From Promethearchaeota archaeon (GTDB lineage: Archaea; Asgardarchaeota; Lokiarchaeia; Sigynarchaeales; SOKP01): a stretch of 42,642 bases of DNA. Where the stretch lies: NCBI GenBank assembly GCA_030620005.1, contig JAUXAJ010000008.1, forward strand, positions 1 to 42,642. The letters run 5' to 3'. The translations under genes were made by a program, and so were the position numbers. Below the pieces are notes generated by a model. That model made no database searches and had not been told where the DNA came from. It saw only the letters and a program-made list of their open reading frames with translations. Positions 32,771 to 41,501 of this stretch are shown here, in pieces (the stretch's first letter is position 1; every line of letters starts with the position of its first letter).

Positions 32771-33075
32771 CCCCCACCCACCAACTGGTAAAGGTCTATG
32801 AATGTTTGTTATTCTAAATCACCATTTTTTTTAATTGATTATTAATATCTATTTTGTTTTTACTGTTTTATTGTTTTATTAGGTTAAAAATAATATTTAA
32901 AGTTACTTAAGTTCCCCGTGTAGCATTGTTATATTTGTTTTTGAATGAATTGATAGTAGAAATTCCAAATCCTCTTTAGAAAATCTAAACCTACTATAAC
33001 TTTTAGAAATTAAAAAAACAAACAAAAAGAAAATTAGAGAAAACTTAATATTTCACTAATGCTCTCAACTATTTC
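32771..33075. other. Upstream region of the aldolase gene
   Basis: 305 bp. The part next to the gene reads in frame ...I-H-R-P-L-P-V-G-G-W-G before the ATG at 32770, limited by a TGA about 60 bp upstream. Beyond that it is AT-rich promoter sequence. A minus-strand ATG GTG ATT TAG lies about 55 bp upstream of 32770, out of frame. Confidence 0.4.
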
Positions 33076-33996
33076 TCAAAGCAGGTTCAAGAAATCTTCT
33101 ACTTTATTCTTGATTTTGGCCGTTAACTTGCTCGAAACTCTCTGTTTTATGAAGTCTTTTATGATTGACAATCGATAGTGATTTATTTTTGGGTTGTTTA
33201 AATATTTCGAGAGTATGTCTATTAAATCATCTTCGTAAATTTCTTTAGCGTTTTCAAGATTGGAAACAACCTGCTCAGTTTCTTTAATAAATTTATTGAT
33301 ATCTTGTGAAATCAATATTACTTGTTCTCGTGGATCTATGATTTCTAAAGCTTTCTTAAAAATCGCTTCCTCGAATTTTAACTTTTCTGACCAAGGTGTT
33401 TGTAGAATAGTTTTGTAAGCGTCAATAAAGAGCGCATTCTTCTCTTTTATTTTGATTTTGCCGTAGTCAATAAGAGAACCTCCATATGAAAACGTGCCAA
33501 TGTTCCTTGGCGCCTGAACAGTTCGAGATTTACTAAAGTAATCTTCTTCATTAACAGATTTTATTAAACTAGTACCTCTATACTTTTCTGGAATATATTT
33601 ATCAAAAAATTCATTTAACTTATCGGTAATATCTTCAGTGTTTTCAGGATTCATTATATAACTTGGATAATTAAACAATTTCGCGTGAAGTAAACTAAAA
33701 ACGCCGTGTAGACCGAACATTTGGAAAAGCAAATTAAGCGACAACTCTTCCATTTTTTCATATTGTTCTTTTATTTCTCCTGCTGGTGCGGTCATGTGGA
33801 TATCTATTTTTTCGTATCCCCTCACGATTCCTTTAGTATCCACGAAAGCAATGAATTGATGTTCTGAACAAACCCCTTCCGCGGGCACTTGGAGTTTTAA
33901 TGTCCCAAATTTCTTTTGAGTGAAGATCGCTTCGGGAATATTGATTATTTTAACAGCTTTACAAACCGGACAGGTTAATTCAACTTCTTTCGACAT
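33076..33996 (-). CDS. Uncharacterised protein with N-terminal zinc-binding motif
   Basis: 306 residues. The N-terminal 60 residues hold C-P-V-C (9-12) and G-V-C-S-E-H (Cys43, His46), a likely zinc site in a small strand-rich domain with F-G-T-L-K-L-Q-V-P. It continues F-V-D-T-K-G-I-V-R-G-Y-E-K-I-D. The rest is mainly helical, with coiled-coil-like segments near 210-290. Proteins with this type of opening appear, as far as I remember, in multiple copies in Lokiarchaeia genomes, without known function. A good ribosome-binding sequence (AAGGAGAT) precedes the ATG by about 11 nt. The gene stands alone. Confidence 0.6.
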   Translation of the reverse strand: MSKEVELTCPVCKAVKIINIPEAIFTQKKFGTLKLQVPAEGVCSEHQFIAFVDTKGIVRGYEKIDIHMTAPAGEIKEQYEKMEELSLNLLFQMFGLHGVFSLLHAKLFNYPSYIMNPENTEDITDKLNEFFDKYIPEKYRGTSLIKSVNEEDYFSKSRTVQAPRNIGTFSYGGSLIDYGKIKIKEKNALFIDAYKTILQTPWSEKLKFEEAIFKKALEIIDPREQVILISQDINKFIKETEQVVSNLENAKEIYEDDLIDILSKYLNNPKINHYRLSIIKDFIKQRVSSKLTAKIKNKVEDFLNLL

Positions 33997-34174
33997 TTTC
34001 TAAATTATCTCCTTTTAAATGAAAAACAAATTTTGAAATTAAACCTATTAATAAATAAATAATATAAATACAGTAATTCAATAATTAAATTTTAACTTAT
34101 TCATAAACAAAAAAATCATTACTAAAAAAATTATTCATTAAATTCTTTTATATAATAATATTTAATTTAATAAT

Positions 34175-35065
34175 ATGTTGCGTTTTGGGATTACTCCTTT
34201 AAAAGTAGAAAAAATAATTGCTGTTTTGAAACAACAAATCGATGTAGGAAAAACTTTGGATTTTAGTTTTTCTGATATGGTTTTAGAAGCTGCTGAAAGA
34301 GGTTATTGTCACTGCGAACTAACGTTAGACCTATTCCAGATTTTACCAATACCATTAAATATCAAGGAATTAGAAAAACTTAAGAAAATAAAAATGGAAC
34401 ATGACCTTACTTATTCTGCTCATTTTCCTATATCGAGCATTGAACTCGCAAGTCCTAACAAATTCGTGCGGACTGCTAGCGTTAAAAGCTTGGTACATGC
34501 GTATAAATCCTTAAAATTTTTAGCGTCCGATATCGAAATATTTGTCCTACATCCTACAGGTGGTTTTGTAGCTAATCTATTGAAGCTTGATGTTGATCCA
34601 ATGCTTAAAAAATTCGTTTGCAACTTATTCGTAAGGAATGCCGTTCAAAGCGTTAAAGAAGTAATAAAAGAAACGAAAATCGATAAAAATAAAATCGCCA
34701 TAGAAAACATCGAATTTCCGTTTGAAGGAACATTAGAAATCATTAAACAATTGAAGGGCCCAAAATTATGCATTGATACAGCTCATTTTTTAGGTGGATA
34801 CTCTGGAGAAGTAAATCTTGTTGAAATAATGGAGAAATATTTGGATATAACCTGTGAGATTCATTTACAAGATTACTCCGAGGAAGGATTTGCCGATCAT
34901 AACGCATTAGGTAGGGGAGAATTTCCCAAAGAGGTTTTAAAAATAATTCATGAACAAAATTTCGAAGGACCTATTGTTTTTGAATTAACACACGAACAAG
35001 CTGTTGAATCTCTTGAATATATAAAAAAGCACGCTCCTGAAATTGAAGTACCAACAATTAAATAA
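34175..35065 (+). CDS. Sugar phosphate isomerase/epimerase-like TIM barrel (AP endonuclease 2 superfamily)
   Basis: 296 residues, soluble. Strand-end motifs of the xylose-isomerase-like/AP-endonuclease-2 barrel are in order: C-E-L-T-L-D near 49-54, Y-S-A-H-F-P near 86-91, F-V-L-H-P-T near 125-130, I-E-N-I near 175-178, L-C-I-D-T-A-H near 198-204, E-I-H-L-Q-D-Y near 229-235, H-N-A-L-G-R-G-E-F near 243-251, and F-E-L-T near 271. The metal-binding Glu, Asp and His residues are therefore present. Sugar epimerase/isomerase and DNA-repair endonuclease IV share this pattern; the length and the lack of the Nfo signatures favour a sugar enzyme. It faces the alpha/beta hydrolase gene, 13 bp between stops. 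Confidence 0.8.
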   Translation: MLRFGITPLKVEKIIAVLKQQIDVGKTLDFSFSDMVLEAAERGYCHCELTLDLFQILPIPLNIKELEKLKKIKMEHDLTYSAHFPISSIELASPNKFVRTASVKSLVHAYKSLKFLASDIEIFVLHPTGGFVANLLKLDVDPMLKKFVCNLFVRNAVQSVKEVIKETKIDKNKIAIENIEFPFEGTLEIIKQLKGPKLCIDTAHFLGGYSGEVNLVEIMEKYLDITCEIHLQDYSEEGFADHNALGRGEFPKEVLKIIHEQNFEGPIVFELTHEQAVESLEYIKKHAPEIEVPTIK

Positions 35066-35078
35066 TTTGACGAGGAAT

Positions 35079-36002
35079 TCACAAAACCTTTTTTAACCAA
35101 GGAACGATTCGATCAAGGCTTTCATCAATATTTTCTTGAAAAATTAAATGAGAGGCGTGTTCTAATATTTCCAATCTTTTTTGTTCGCACTTTAATCTAT
35201 TATAAATTTCAGTCATATAATCGACTGAAAATAAGACGTCTTCACTACCATTAATTATCATGATGGGGGTTTTAATTGATTCTAGCGGCTTTGCTAATGG
35301 CGCTTTCATTTGAGTTTTAATTGCTGTCATTGTATATTTATCAGACAACAATTTATCGTTTAGGAGTAATTCTATCTTGCTTAAAAGCTCTTTTGTTTTT
35401 GCCAACGCATTGACTTCTAAATATAACCAAACGCTAATTTTAAATTTAGGCATGAATCTCGCAAACAATGGGACGAAGGGCTGTAAGACCTTTAGAATGC
35501 CCTTAATCTTGATGATTTTTTTATACGCTTTCTCGTTAAAAATCGCAGCGTTATGGCATATTGCTCCTTTTAATCGTTCGTCGTAAGCGGCACAATATAG
35601 CGCCGTTATTCCTCCTAAACTGGACCCCATTACGACAATTTTATCTCCATATAACTCAATGACGAAATCCGTTATGTCGTGAATGGTTTTAGTGAATTTT
35701 TCCATTGTAAAATGTCCCCTTTTCCCTTCACTTAATCCGTGGCCAATCATATCGGGGATGACGACGCGATACCCGTTTTTAAACAAGTTATAGCAAAATT
35801 CAGCGTAAAATCTACTATACATTGCCGTGCCTGGAATGAATAATATTGTCTTGTCTAAAGACGTGTCGTTATCGAACACATCTAAATGGATTTTCAACCC
35901 TTGAGATGTAATGTACTTCTCTTTTATTTGTTTTTTAATCTCTAACGGATCTGTGTTCAGAACGTAATTAAACCAGTAATCGTTATATTCTAACTTTAGC
36001 AT
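35079..36002 (-). CDS. Alpha/beta hydrolase (monoglyceride-lipase/lysophospholipase-like)
   Basis: 307 residues. Oxyanion block F-I-P-G-T-A near 51-56, D-M-I-G-H-G-L-S near 80-87, nucleophile elbow M-G-S-S-L-G-G (Ser near 127), acidic residue in N-G-S-E-D-V-L, and catalytic His in L-E-H-A-S-H-L-I-F. This is a complete serine-hydrolase triad. A cap region (residues about 165-225) is present between the elbow and the Asp. No signal peptide. Substrates are probably lipid or ester fragments, not resolved. It converges with the isomerase-like gene. Confidence 0.85.
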   Translation of the reverse strand: MLKLEYNDYWFNYVLNTDPLEIKKQIKEKYITSQGLKIHLDVFDNDTSLDKTILFIPGTAMYSRFYAEFCYNLFKNGYRVVIPDMIGHGLSEGKRGHFTMEKFTKTIHDITDFVIELYGDKIVVMGSSLGGITALYCAAYDERLKGAICHNAAIFNEKAYKKIIKIKGILKVLQPFVPLFARFMPKFKISVWLYLEVNALAKTKELLSKIELLLNDKLLSDKYTMTAIKTQMKAPLAKPLESIKTPIMIINGSEDVLFSVDYMTEIYNRLKCEQKRLEILEHASHLIFQENIDESLDRIVPWLKKVL

Positions 36003-36138
36003 TTTTTTGGCAATTTCGTTTTATAACTATTTACAATTGATGTAATAAATGTTATTATTTATTTCAAATTAAATATTTAGATGCATTAATATTGAGATCA
36101 TTTCAAGGAAAATTAAAACGTAAAAAAGTTAAAACATC

Positions 36139-37431
36139 ATGAAAATTGACATTTCAAAAGAAGATTCTGAATACATGTACGATATCATTCAAAAAATCAT
36201 TGACGATTGCGGTCCAAGAATGCCTTGTAGCCCGCAAGAAGCTAAATCAGCTGAAATAATAAAAAAAGAGCTTGAGCAAACTTGCAACGAGGTTGAGATT
36301 GAGCCCTTTTCCTGCCATCCTCGGGCTTTTCTTGGATATATTCGAATTATGATTTTTTTATTATTATCATCATTTTTCCTATTTTTCCTACTCCCACTTG
36401 ATTTATTCTTGTATTGGCAGCTTTTAATCGTTTCTCTAATTTTTATTATAACGCTATTAGCGTTCATGATACTTTGGAACGAATTTTTTAACTATCGAGA
36501 GTTCATTGACCCCTTGTTCAAAAAGCGCAACTCCCAAAATGTTGTAGGAAAAATAAAACCTAAGGGAGAACTTAAACGCATCGTAATCTTTTCCGGCCAC
36601 CACGATAGCGCACTTCAGTTCAATCTCTTGAAATATTTAAGAGTTCTATATCCAATAATTATATTCGTTGGGATTTTCGTATTATTGATTTGGTTGATAC
36701 TTTCCGGATTATTCTTGATACTAGCTTTTTTTAACATCCCAATTTTCGTATTGTTTAGAAACGTGACTGTATGGTTAATTATTATTGGAATTTTTCCCTT
36801 AGTTGCATTGTTCTTTTTTGTTACTCCTGGTGAAGCGGCAAATAAAGTGCCTGGTGCTGTCGACAATTTAAGTGCAGTTGCTATAGTTCTAGGAATGGGA
36901 AGATATCTAAAGAAACACGAGGATATTATCCCAAACAACACGGAAATTAGATTGATATCTTTCGGATGCGAAGAAGCAGGATTACGAGGGGCGTATCGTT
37001 ATGTAGAAGCACATCTTGACGAGTTAAAGAAGTACGATGCTCAGTGCGTCAACATGGATGCCATACAGAGTGTAAAAAACATAGCGTTTTGTGAAAACGA
37101 ACCGACTACTCGAACAAAACATTCAAAGATAGTAGTTCAAAAACTCATAAAAGCAGCTGAATTAGTCGAAGTTAAAGTAAGTGCATCCGGATTAGGCGGT
37201 TCAAGCAAATTAGAAAAGATTTTTGGACAAATAACGGGTGGTACGGATGCTGCAACCTTTTCTAAAGTTAAAATTAAAGCTAGTTCAATAATGGCTATTG
37301 ATTTATTGAAAATGGCAAAATTTTATCACCAACCAAGCGATACACCAGATAAGATTGAAAAAGGAGTATTGGAAAAAGTTCTGAAAATTTTAATTGGATT
37401 CTTAATTGGGGAAAAAAACGTGAAAATTTAA
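36139..37431 (+). CDS. M28-family zinc aminopeptidase with inserted membrane segments
   Basis: 430 residues. M28 metal motifs: F-S-G-H-H-D-S (about 152-158), G-A-V-D-N-L-S (about 236-242), G-C-E-E-A-G (about 276-281), N-M-D-A (about 301) and F-Y-H-Q-P-S-D-T (about 396). All five ligand positions and the Glu-Glu pair are present. Two blocks of hydrophobic helices, at about 68-115 (before the first ligand) and 170-230 (between first and second ligand), anchor it in the membrane. The N-terminal portion (I-I-D-D-C-G-P-R) is the usual M28 propeptide-like start. Membrane M28 enzymes usually have helices after the catalytic domain; inside is unusual. Substrate unknown. Confidence 0.85.
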   Translation: MKIDISKEDSEYMYDIIQKIIDDCGPRMPCSPQEAKSAEIIKKELEQTCNEVEIEPFSCHPRAFLGYIRIMIFLLLSSFFLFFLLPLDLFLYWQLLIVSLIFIITLLAFMILWNEFFNYREFIDPLFKKRNSQNVVGKIKPKGELKRIVIFSGHHDSALQFNLLKYLRVLYPIIIFVGIFVLLIWLILSGLFLILAFFNIPIFVLFRNVTVWLIIIGIFPLVALFFFVTPGEAANKVPGAVDNLSAVAIVLGMGRYLKKHEDIIPNNTEIRLISFGCEEAGLRGAYRYVEAHLDELKKYDAQCVNMDAIQSVKNIAFCENEPTTRTKHSKIVVQKLIKAAELVEVKVSASGLGGSSKLEKIFGQITGGTDAATFSKVKIKASSIMAIDLLKMAKFYHQPSDTPDKIEKGVLEKVLKILIGFLIGEKNVKI

Positions 37432-37495
37432 AAAAAGTAATTTGCTCACTTTTTTGATTGATCGTGCTAAAAAATTATTTAATCGTTTTCTTGAC

Positions 37496-40138
37496 CTAAT
37501 TCCCTATTTTTTTTCTATTTTCTTTCTGCATTATGGCTCGCACAAGCAAAATTATCGGAGCCACGGGAAGAATGCCGATAAATCCAATTAAAAAAATCCC
37601 TGCGAGGATGATATCTTCAATATATACATATAAAAGAATTAGGCCAACAGAATCTATTAAATAATGCAGGATTATTCCGGGAAGTAGACTCTCGGTCTTG
37701 AGGTACATGTATGCAAATGAGATTCCTAAAAACGCAGCATAAATTACTTGAAATAAAACGCCTATAGGATTAGCGCCAATAAGTAATAAAGTTATTATAT
37801 TAAACCCATGTACCAAGCCAAAAACTACGCTTGATACGATGATTGTTTTCTTTTGAGAATATTTTTTTGATAGCATCGGGATCATTACGCCTCGAAATGC
37901 AATCTCCTCCCAGATTCCTGGTATTAGCATGTATATAAATAGAAACCATCCCAAACCGAAAATTCCAGGTACAGTTGGATCAGGGCTTCCAAATAAGATG
38001 TTTGGCTCAAAAATATACTCCCCAAGAATATTCGCACCGATAAAGACTATAATCGCAAAAATAAGAAATGAGCCGATACCAATAGAGACATTTCTTTTCA
38101 AGGGCTTAACCGTGCTGAAATGAATAACCTCTAGGTATTCCTTGAAAGAAATAGTTTTCTTGGGAAGCTTTAAACCATGAGGAACTATAACAAGCCATAA
38201 TAGTCCTAAAAAGCCGAAAATTAAAAAAAATTCGATGAATAACAAGACGATAAAAGAGAGATTTAATATCGAAGGAAATGTCATGAAAAGAAATATTTCT
38301 AAAAAGGCGGGCAGAAACATGAATCCCATGTAAAATAACGTGAGGACAAGAATTCCTAATAATGGGTTTTCTCTTAAGGCTCCGCCAGTCTCATATCCAT
38401 GCATGTTTTTAACCTTAGGAAACATTTTAGTGAATATGAAAATCAAACTTAAAAATCCTAAAATACTAAATGCTAACAAGATAATCATCATGCCTACAAT
38501 TCCTACAACGCCAAGTAAAGCAAAACTTATAATTATGGTAGAAAAATACAAGCCGAATTCGACGACGAACATTAAAATCCACTTTTTTATTTTATGTCCC
38601 TTGTATAACTCGTCAATGGTGTATTTGTATTTCATTTTGCCAAACAACCTGATTTTCATCTCAAACATGAGGAACAAAAATGACCAAGCAATTGGGAGAG
38701 ATACTAAAAATAACGCCAGAACTTGCATGTTCGCCGTAATAACTGTTAGTAATATTGCCATTATGATAAAAGAAATAGATTGAATTATAGACATCAGAAT
38801 TAATTTAGCTTTCGCTTGATCGCGAGGAACAATCGGTAGTGAAGCGATCGTGGTTGCTCCTGATTCCTCCAAATTTAAAAACCCTACAACTAACATGCTT
38901 GGGATGAACATGCAAAATACAAGCACGATAGACCACATTATCATCATGCTCTCTATTGAAGACACATCTCGTTGAATTGGAACATTCATTGAAAGAATCA
39001 TTACAATGGGCATTATAATAGGCATCACGAAAAACATGAGCGTTTGAAAATCTCGACTCGCTAATGTCAAATCTTTACGAATATACGATTTAATAGGTGA
39101 AATAGTTTTAATTTCAACTTGAATTTCTTCAACAGGAATCACAGTTGTTGTTTGAGCTTTACGTCCATTAAGATCCCCTGCAATCATGGAGCGAAGATTG
39201 CGTAAAGCAACTTTGTATACCCCCCAAGTTAATAAAATAAACAATCCAAATCCAATAAAACTCGTAATAATCAATTCTGGATGCACTTTACCTAAAAACA
39301 AAGATGCGGAAAGTAAATAACCTGACCCAAATGGGTAAGGAATGAGGCTTAAGATAAGATTTAGCAGTAATATATGCTCGTAATTAGCGAACACGTTAAG
39401 TAAATCTTGGATGGTGCTAAGTGCAAATTGAACGACAAAACCCGTCCCAAATGCCAGTAAAAAATATCCTGCCATTGTTATTATTTGAGCAATTCTCGCT
39501 TTCTTCGATTTTACATCCATGTTATTGAATACTCGGCTTACTCGTTCTCCCAAAATAATAAGAACGCTGAAACTAAAAATCATGTTGAGAAAAGAGGAAA
39601 CGATGCAAATTAAGAAGAACAAAGGGTTTTGCGTTATTATGAACATTACAATAGGAAAAGTAATAACAGCCATGATCATGGGCAAGTCAAAACTGCGAAA
39701 AATGGTTGTGAATCCTAATTTTTTTATATCTTTCTTGCTTAACGGCAAGGTTCTTAACCATTCAAAAACTTTACCTGACATGAAGGAGCTGGTTGAAATT
39801 AGTCCCAAGAGCATCGTGTATAACAGTAACATTACAAAATAAATTCCGAAAAGAACACTAGAACCAAGAATAAGTGTTTCTGTAGAAATTTGAGCATTGT
39901 CAGGCGTTACAATGATTTCAAGATACGCAAAAATGGGTATTATTGTTATAAAACCAAAAAGGAACGCATACACGAGCTTTATAGCAATGGTTTGATGCTT
40001 TATCGTTTTATGTTTTTTCTCGTATTTTTCTAAAAGGCGACTCTGATTCGCTCCCGCAGACTGAAGCTGGGAATCTAGAAATACTTCGCGGTTAATATAT
40101 TTGGCTAACGAGTAAAATTTCATTTTTGACTCTTCCAC
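37496..40138 (-). CDS. ABC-2-type permease fused to a CPBP intramembrane protease
   Basis: 880 residues with about 18 membrane helices. Residues about 1-640 resemble an ABC-2 permease of the long type (two 6-TM blocks). The C-terminal 200 residues form a CPBP (Abi/CAAX-protease-like) domain: E-E-I-A-F-R (motif 1, E-E-x3-R), F-G-L-V-H (motif 2) and H-Y-L-I-D (motif 3), i.e. the complete Glu/His active site. It follows the ATPase gene with a 5-bp gap, so both form one transporter. The stop is near 37496, and the start at 40138 follows ribosome-binding-like sequence. The fusion suggests that transport and proteolysis of a membrane peptide or prenylated substrate are linked, e.g. a peptide export or resistance system. 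Substrate unknown. Confidence 0.82.
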   Translation of the reverse strand: MEESKMKFYSLAKYINREVFLDSQLQSAGANQSRLLEKYEKKHKTIKHQTIAIKLVYAFLFGFITIIPIFAYLEIIVTPDNAQISTETLILGSSVLFGIYFVMLLLYTMLLGLISTSSFMSGKVFEWLRTLPLSKKDIKKLGFTTIFRSFDLPMIMAVITFPIVMFIITQNPLFFLICIVSSFLNMIFSFSVLIILGERVSRVFNNMDVKSKKARIAQIITMAGYFLLAFGTGFVVQFALSTIQDLLNVFANYEHILLLNLILSLIPYPFGSGYLLSASLFLGKVHPELIITSFIGFGLFILLTWGVYKVALRNLRSMIAGDLNGRKAQTTTVIPVEEIQVEIKTISPIKSYIRKDLTLASRDFQTLMFFVMPIIMPIVMILSMNVPIQRDVSSIESMMIMWSIVLVFCMFIPSMLVVGFLNLEESGATTIASLPIVPRDQAKAKLILMSIIQSISFIIMAILLTVITANMQVLALFLVSLPIAWSFLFLMFEMKIRLFGKMKYKYTIDELYKGHKIKKWILMFVVEFGLYFSTIIISFALLGVVGIVGMMIILLAFSILGFLSLIFIFTKMFPKVKNMHGYETGGALRENPLLGILVLTLFYMGFMFLPAFLEIFLFMTFPSILNLSFIVLLFIEFFLIFGFLGLLWLVIVPHGLKLPKKTISFKEYLEVIHFSTVKPLKRNVSIGIGSFLIFAIIVFIGANILGEYIFEPNILFGSPDPTVPGIFGLGWFLFIYMLIPGIWEEIAFRGVMIPMLSKKYSQKKTIIVSSVVFGLVHGFNIITLLLIGANPIGVLFQVIYAAFLGISFAYMYLKTESLLPGIILHYLIDSVGLILLYVYIEDIILAGIFLIGFIGILPVAPIILLVRAIMQKENRKKIGN

Positions 40139-40143
40139 GCTTA

Positions 40144-40950
40144 TTAATTCTCCCCCGAAATTTTCTTTTTAAAAGAGTGGCGTAATTTTTTTATGATCTC
40201 ATCAACAGAGGTATCTTGTTCTGTAAGTCGCAAAAAGACAGTTTCAAGATTTGCTCCTAATTTATTTGCTTGTTGTCGCAATTCTTCAATCGTTTCCATG
40301 CCGACCATCTTTCCTTTATTGATTATTCCGATTCGGTCGCATAAATCCTGAGCAATTTCCATGATGTGAGTTGAAAAGAGGACGGAACCGCCATTTTGAG
40401 TGTGAAGATCTAAGATTTCCTTTACAACTTTAACAGATCTTGCGTCAAGACCTGAAAGTGGTTCGTCCAGAATGAGCAATTCTGGCTCGTGTAAAATGGC
40501 GGCAATTATTTGAATTTTTTGCTTATTTCCATGCGACAAGGTCGCAACTAGTTGCTCGTAATATTGCAACGCTTCTAAACTTTCTAAATAATCCCTCGCT
40601 CGTTTAGCAGTTTCTCGTTCGTCCAATTTACGTATTGAAGCAATGAAACTAAACAAATCTTTTGGCGTTAAAGATTTGAAAATGAGCGGTTCTTCGGCCA
40701 CATAACCGATACGCTCCTTGATCTGAACATCGTCTCTTTCAGGGTTTAACCCGAACACGGACATTTCCCCACCATCGGGTTCGAGAAGCCCCAACAATAA
40801 TTTTATTGTTGTTGTTTTTCCCGCTCCGTTTGGACCTAACAAGCCAAAAATCTCTCCAGCCCGCACTTCAAAAGATATGGAATTAACAGCCTTTACTTCC
40901 CCGAAGTATTTCTTTAACTCTCGGACTACGACGACATTATTATTTGACAT
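40144..40950 (-). CDS. ABC transporter ATP-binding protein
   Basis: 268 residues. Walker A G-P-N-G-A-G-K-T (about 36-43), Q-loop region V-A-E-E-P near 90, signature L-S-H-G-N-K-Q-K (a variant of L-S-G-G-Q), Walker B L-L-I-L-D-E-P, D-loop S-G-L-D and switch His in S-T-H-I. The C-terminal tail after E-T-V-F-L-R-L-T is typical of ABC-2 export ATPases. The gene precedes the permease/protease fusion by 5 bp and they must be co-translated partners. It is the first gene of the operon. Confidence 0.95.
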   Translation of the reverse strand: MSNNNVVVVRELKKYFGEVKAVNSISFEVRAGEIFGLLGPNGAGKTTTIKLLLGLLEPDGGEMSVFGLNPERDDVQIKERIGYVAEEPLIFKSLTPKDLFSFIASIRKLDERETAKRARDYLESLEALQYYEQLVATLSHGNKQKIQIIAAILHEPELLILDEPLSGLDARSVKVVKEILDLHTQNGGSVLFSTHIMEIAQDLCDRIGIINKGKMVGMETIEELRQQANKLGANLETVFLRLTEQDTSVDEIIKKLRHSFKKKISGEN

Positions 40951-41181
40951 TTTTTACTCTAATCAAGTATATAATTGAAATTTTATAATTTTTATTTAAA
41001 ATAAATTTTTTACTCCATGTTAAATTTATTTAACATTAATATTTAAACCTTTTCTTTTTGTGAGAAATAGGAAAAAAGCATGATTTGATCAACTAAAGTT
41101 TTACATTCATTCACAATGCGTTAAAAGAACTTTACAAAAAGAAAAATGTTAAATTAGCATTGAAACCTTGAAATGTCATTA

Positions 41182-41277
41182 GCTTAAGATTTAAGCGAGT
41201 ACTCTTTCTTTTCGGTGCAACTGTCTCTTTCAAATAACCGCACCAGCGTGTAATATAATGGTAATTGGTTTTTTTTT
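41182..41277 (+). ncRNA. Possible small structured RNA
   Basis: Hairpin GCTTAA-GAT-TTAAGC (41182-41196), then GGTGC (41214-41218) pairing with GCACC (41240-41244), then T9 (41269-41277) as a plus-strand terminator. Local GC is higher than in the flanks. Pairings are short, so this is only a candidate. Confidence 0.2.
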
Positions 41278-41423
41278 ATAGCTTGAACTCTTGTCTTTGG
41301 TCTTAAACCTTATTATCCTTTTGTTTTTCAACCTTCTGAGTTTAATTAATTATCAAAAAAAGAGTACAAACCTTACATGAGTCCATTTCCAGAAGGTCAT
41401 CAACCTCCATTTCATGGATTATA

Positions 41424-41465
41424 AAATTTTAAAAAACTTTTAAAATTTCGAATTTATCCAATTCG
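41424..41465 (-). terminator. Two tandem hairpins downstream of the beta-helix gene
   Basis: AAATTTTAAAA (41424-41434) and TTTTAAAATTT (41438-41448) form an 11-bp perfect stem; CGAATT (41449-41454) and AATTCG (41460-41465) a second of 6 bp. They lie 37-78 bp after the stop of the minus-strand gene, behind an A11 tract that reads as T11 on its transcript. A 3'-end or terminator role is plausible. Confidence 0.4.
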
Positions 41466-41501
41466 AAATAGAACTTAATGAAAAAAAAAAATAATTTTTA
41501 T

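Larger units (their letters stand above)
40951..41501. other. Intergenic region between the ABC operon and the beta-helix gene
   Basis: 551 bp. It holds the promoter of the ABC operon (AT-rich, 40970-41050), a possible structured RNA (41182-41277) and two hairpins after the beta-helix gene (41424-41465). No protein gene is seen; a plus-strand frame at about 41099-41170 (L-K-E-L-Y-K-K-K-N-V-K) lacks a start. Confidence 0.4.

Noticed and set aside
41377..41424. 15-codon frame M-S-P-F-P-E-G-H in the region after the beta-helix gene
   Set aside because: Too short, no ribosome-binding sequence, no second copy in the window.
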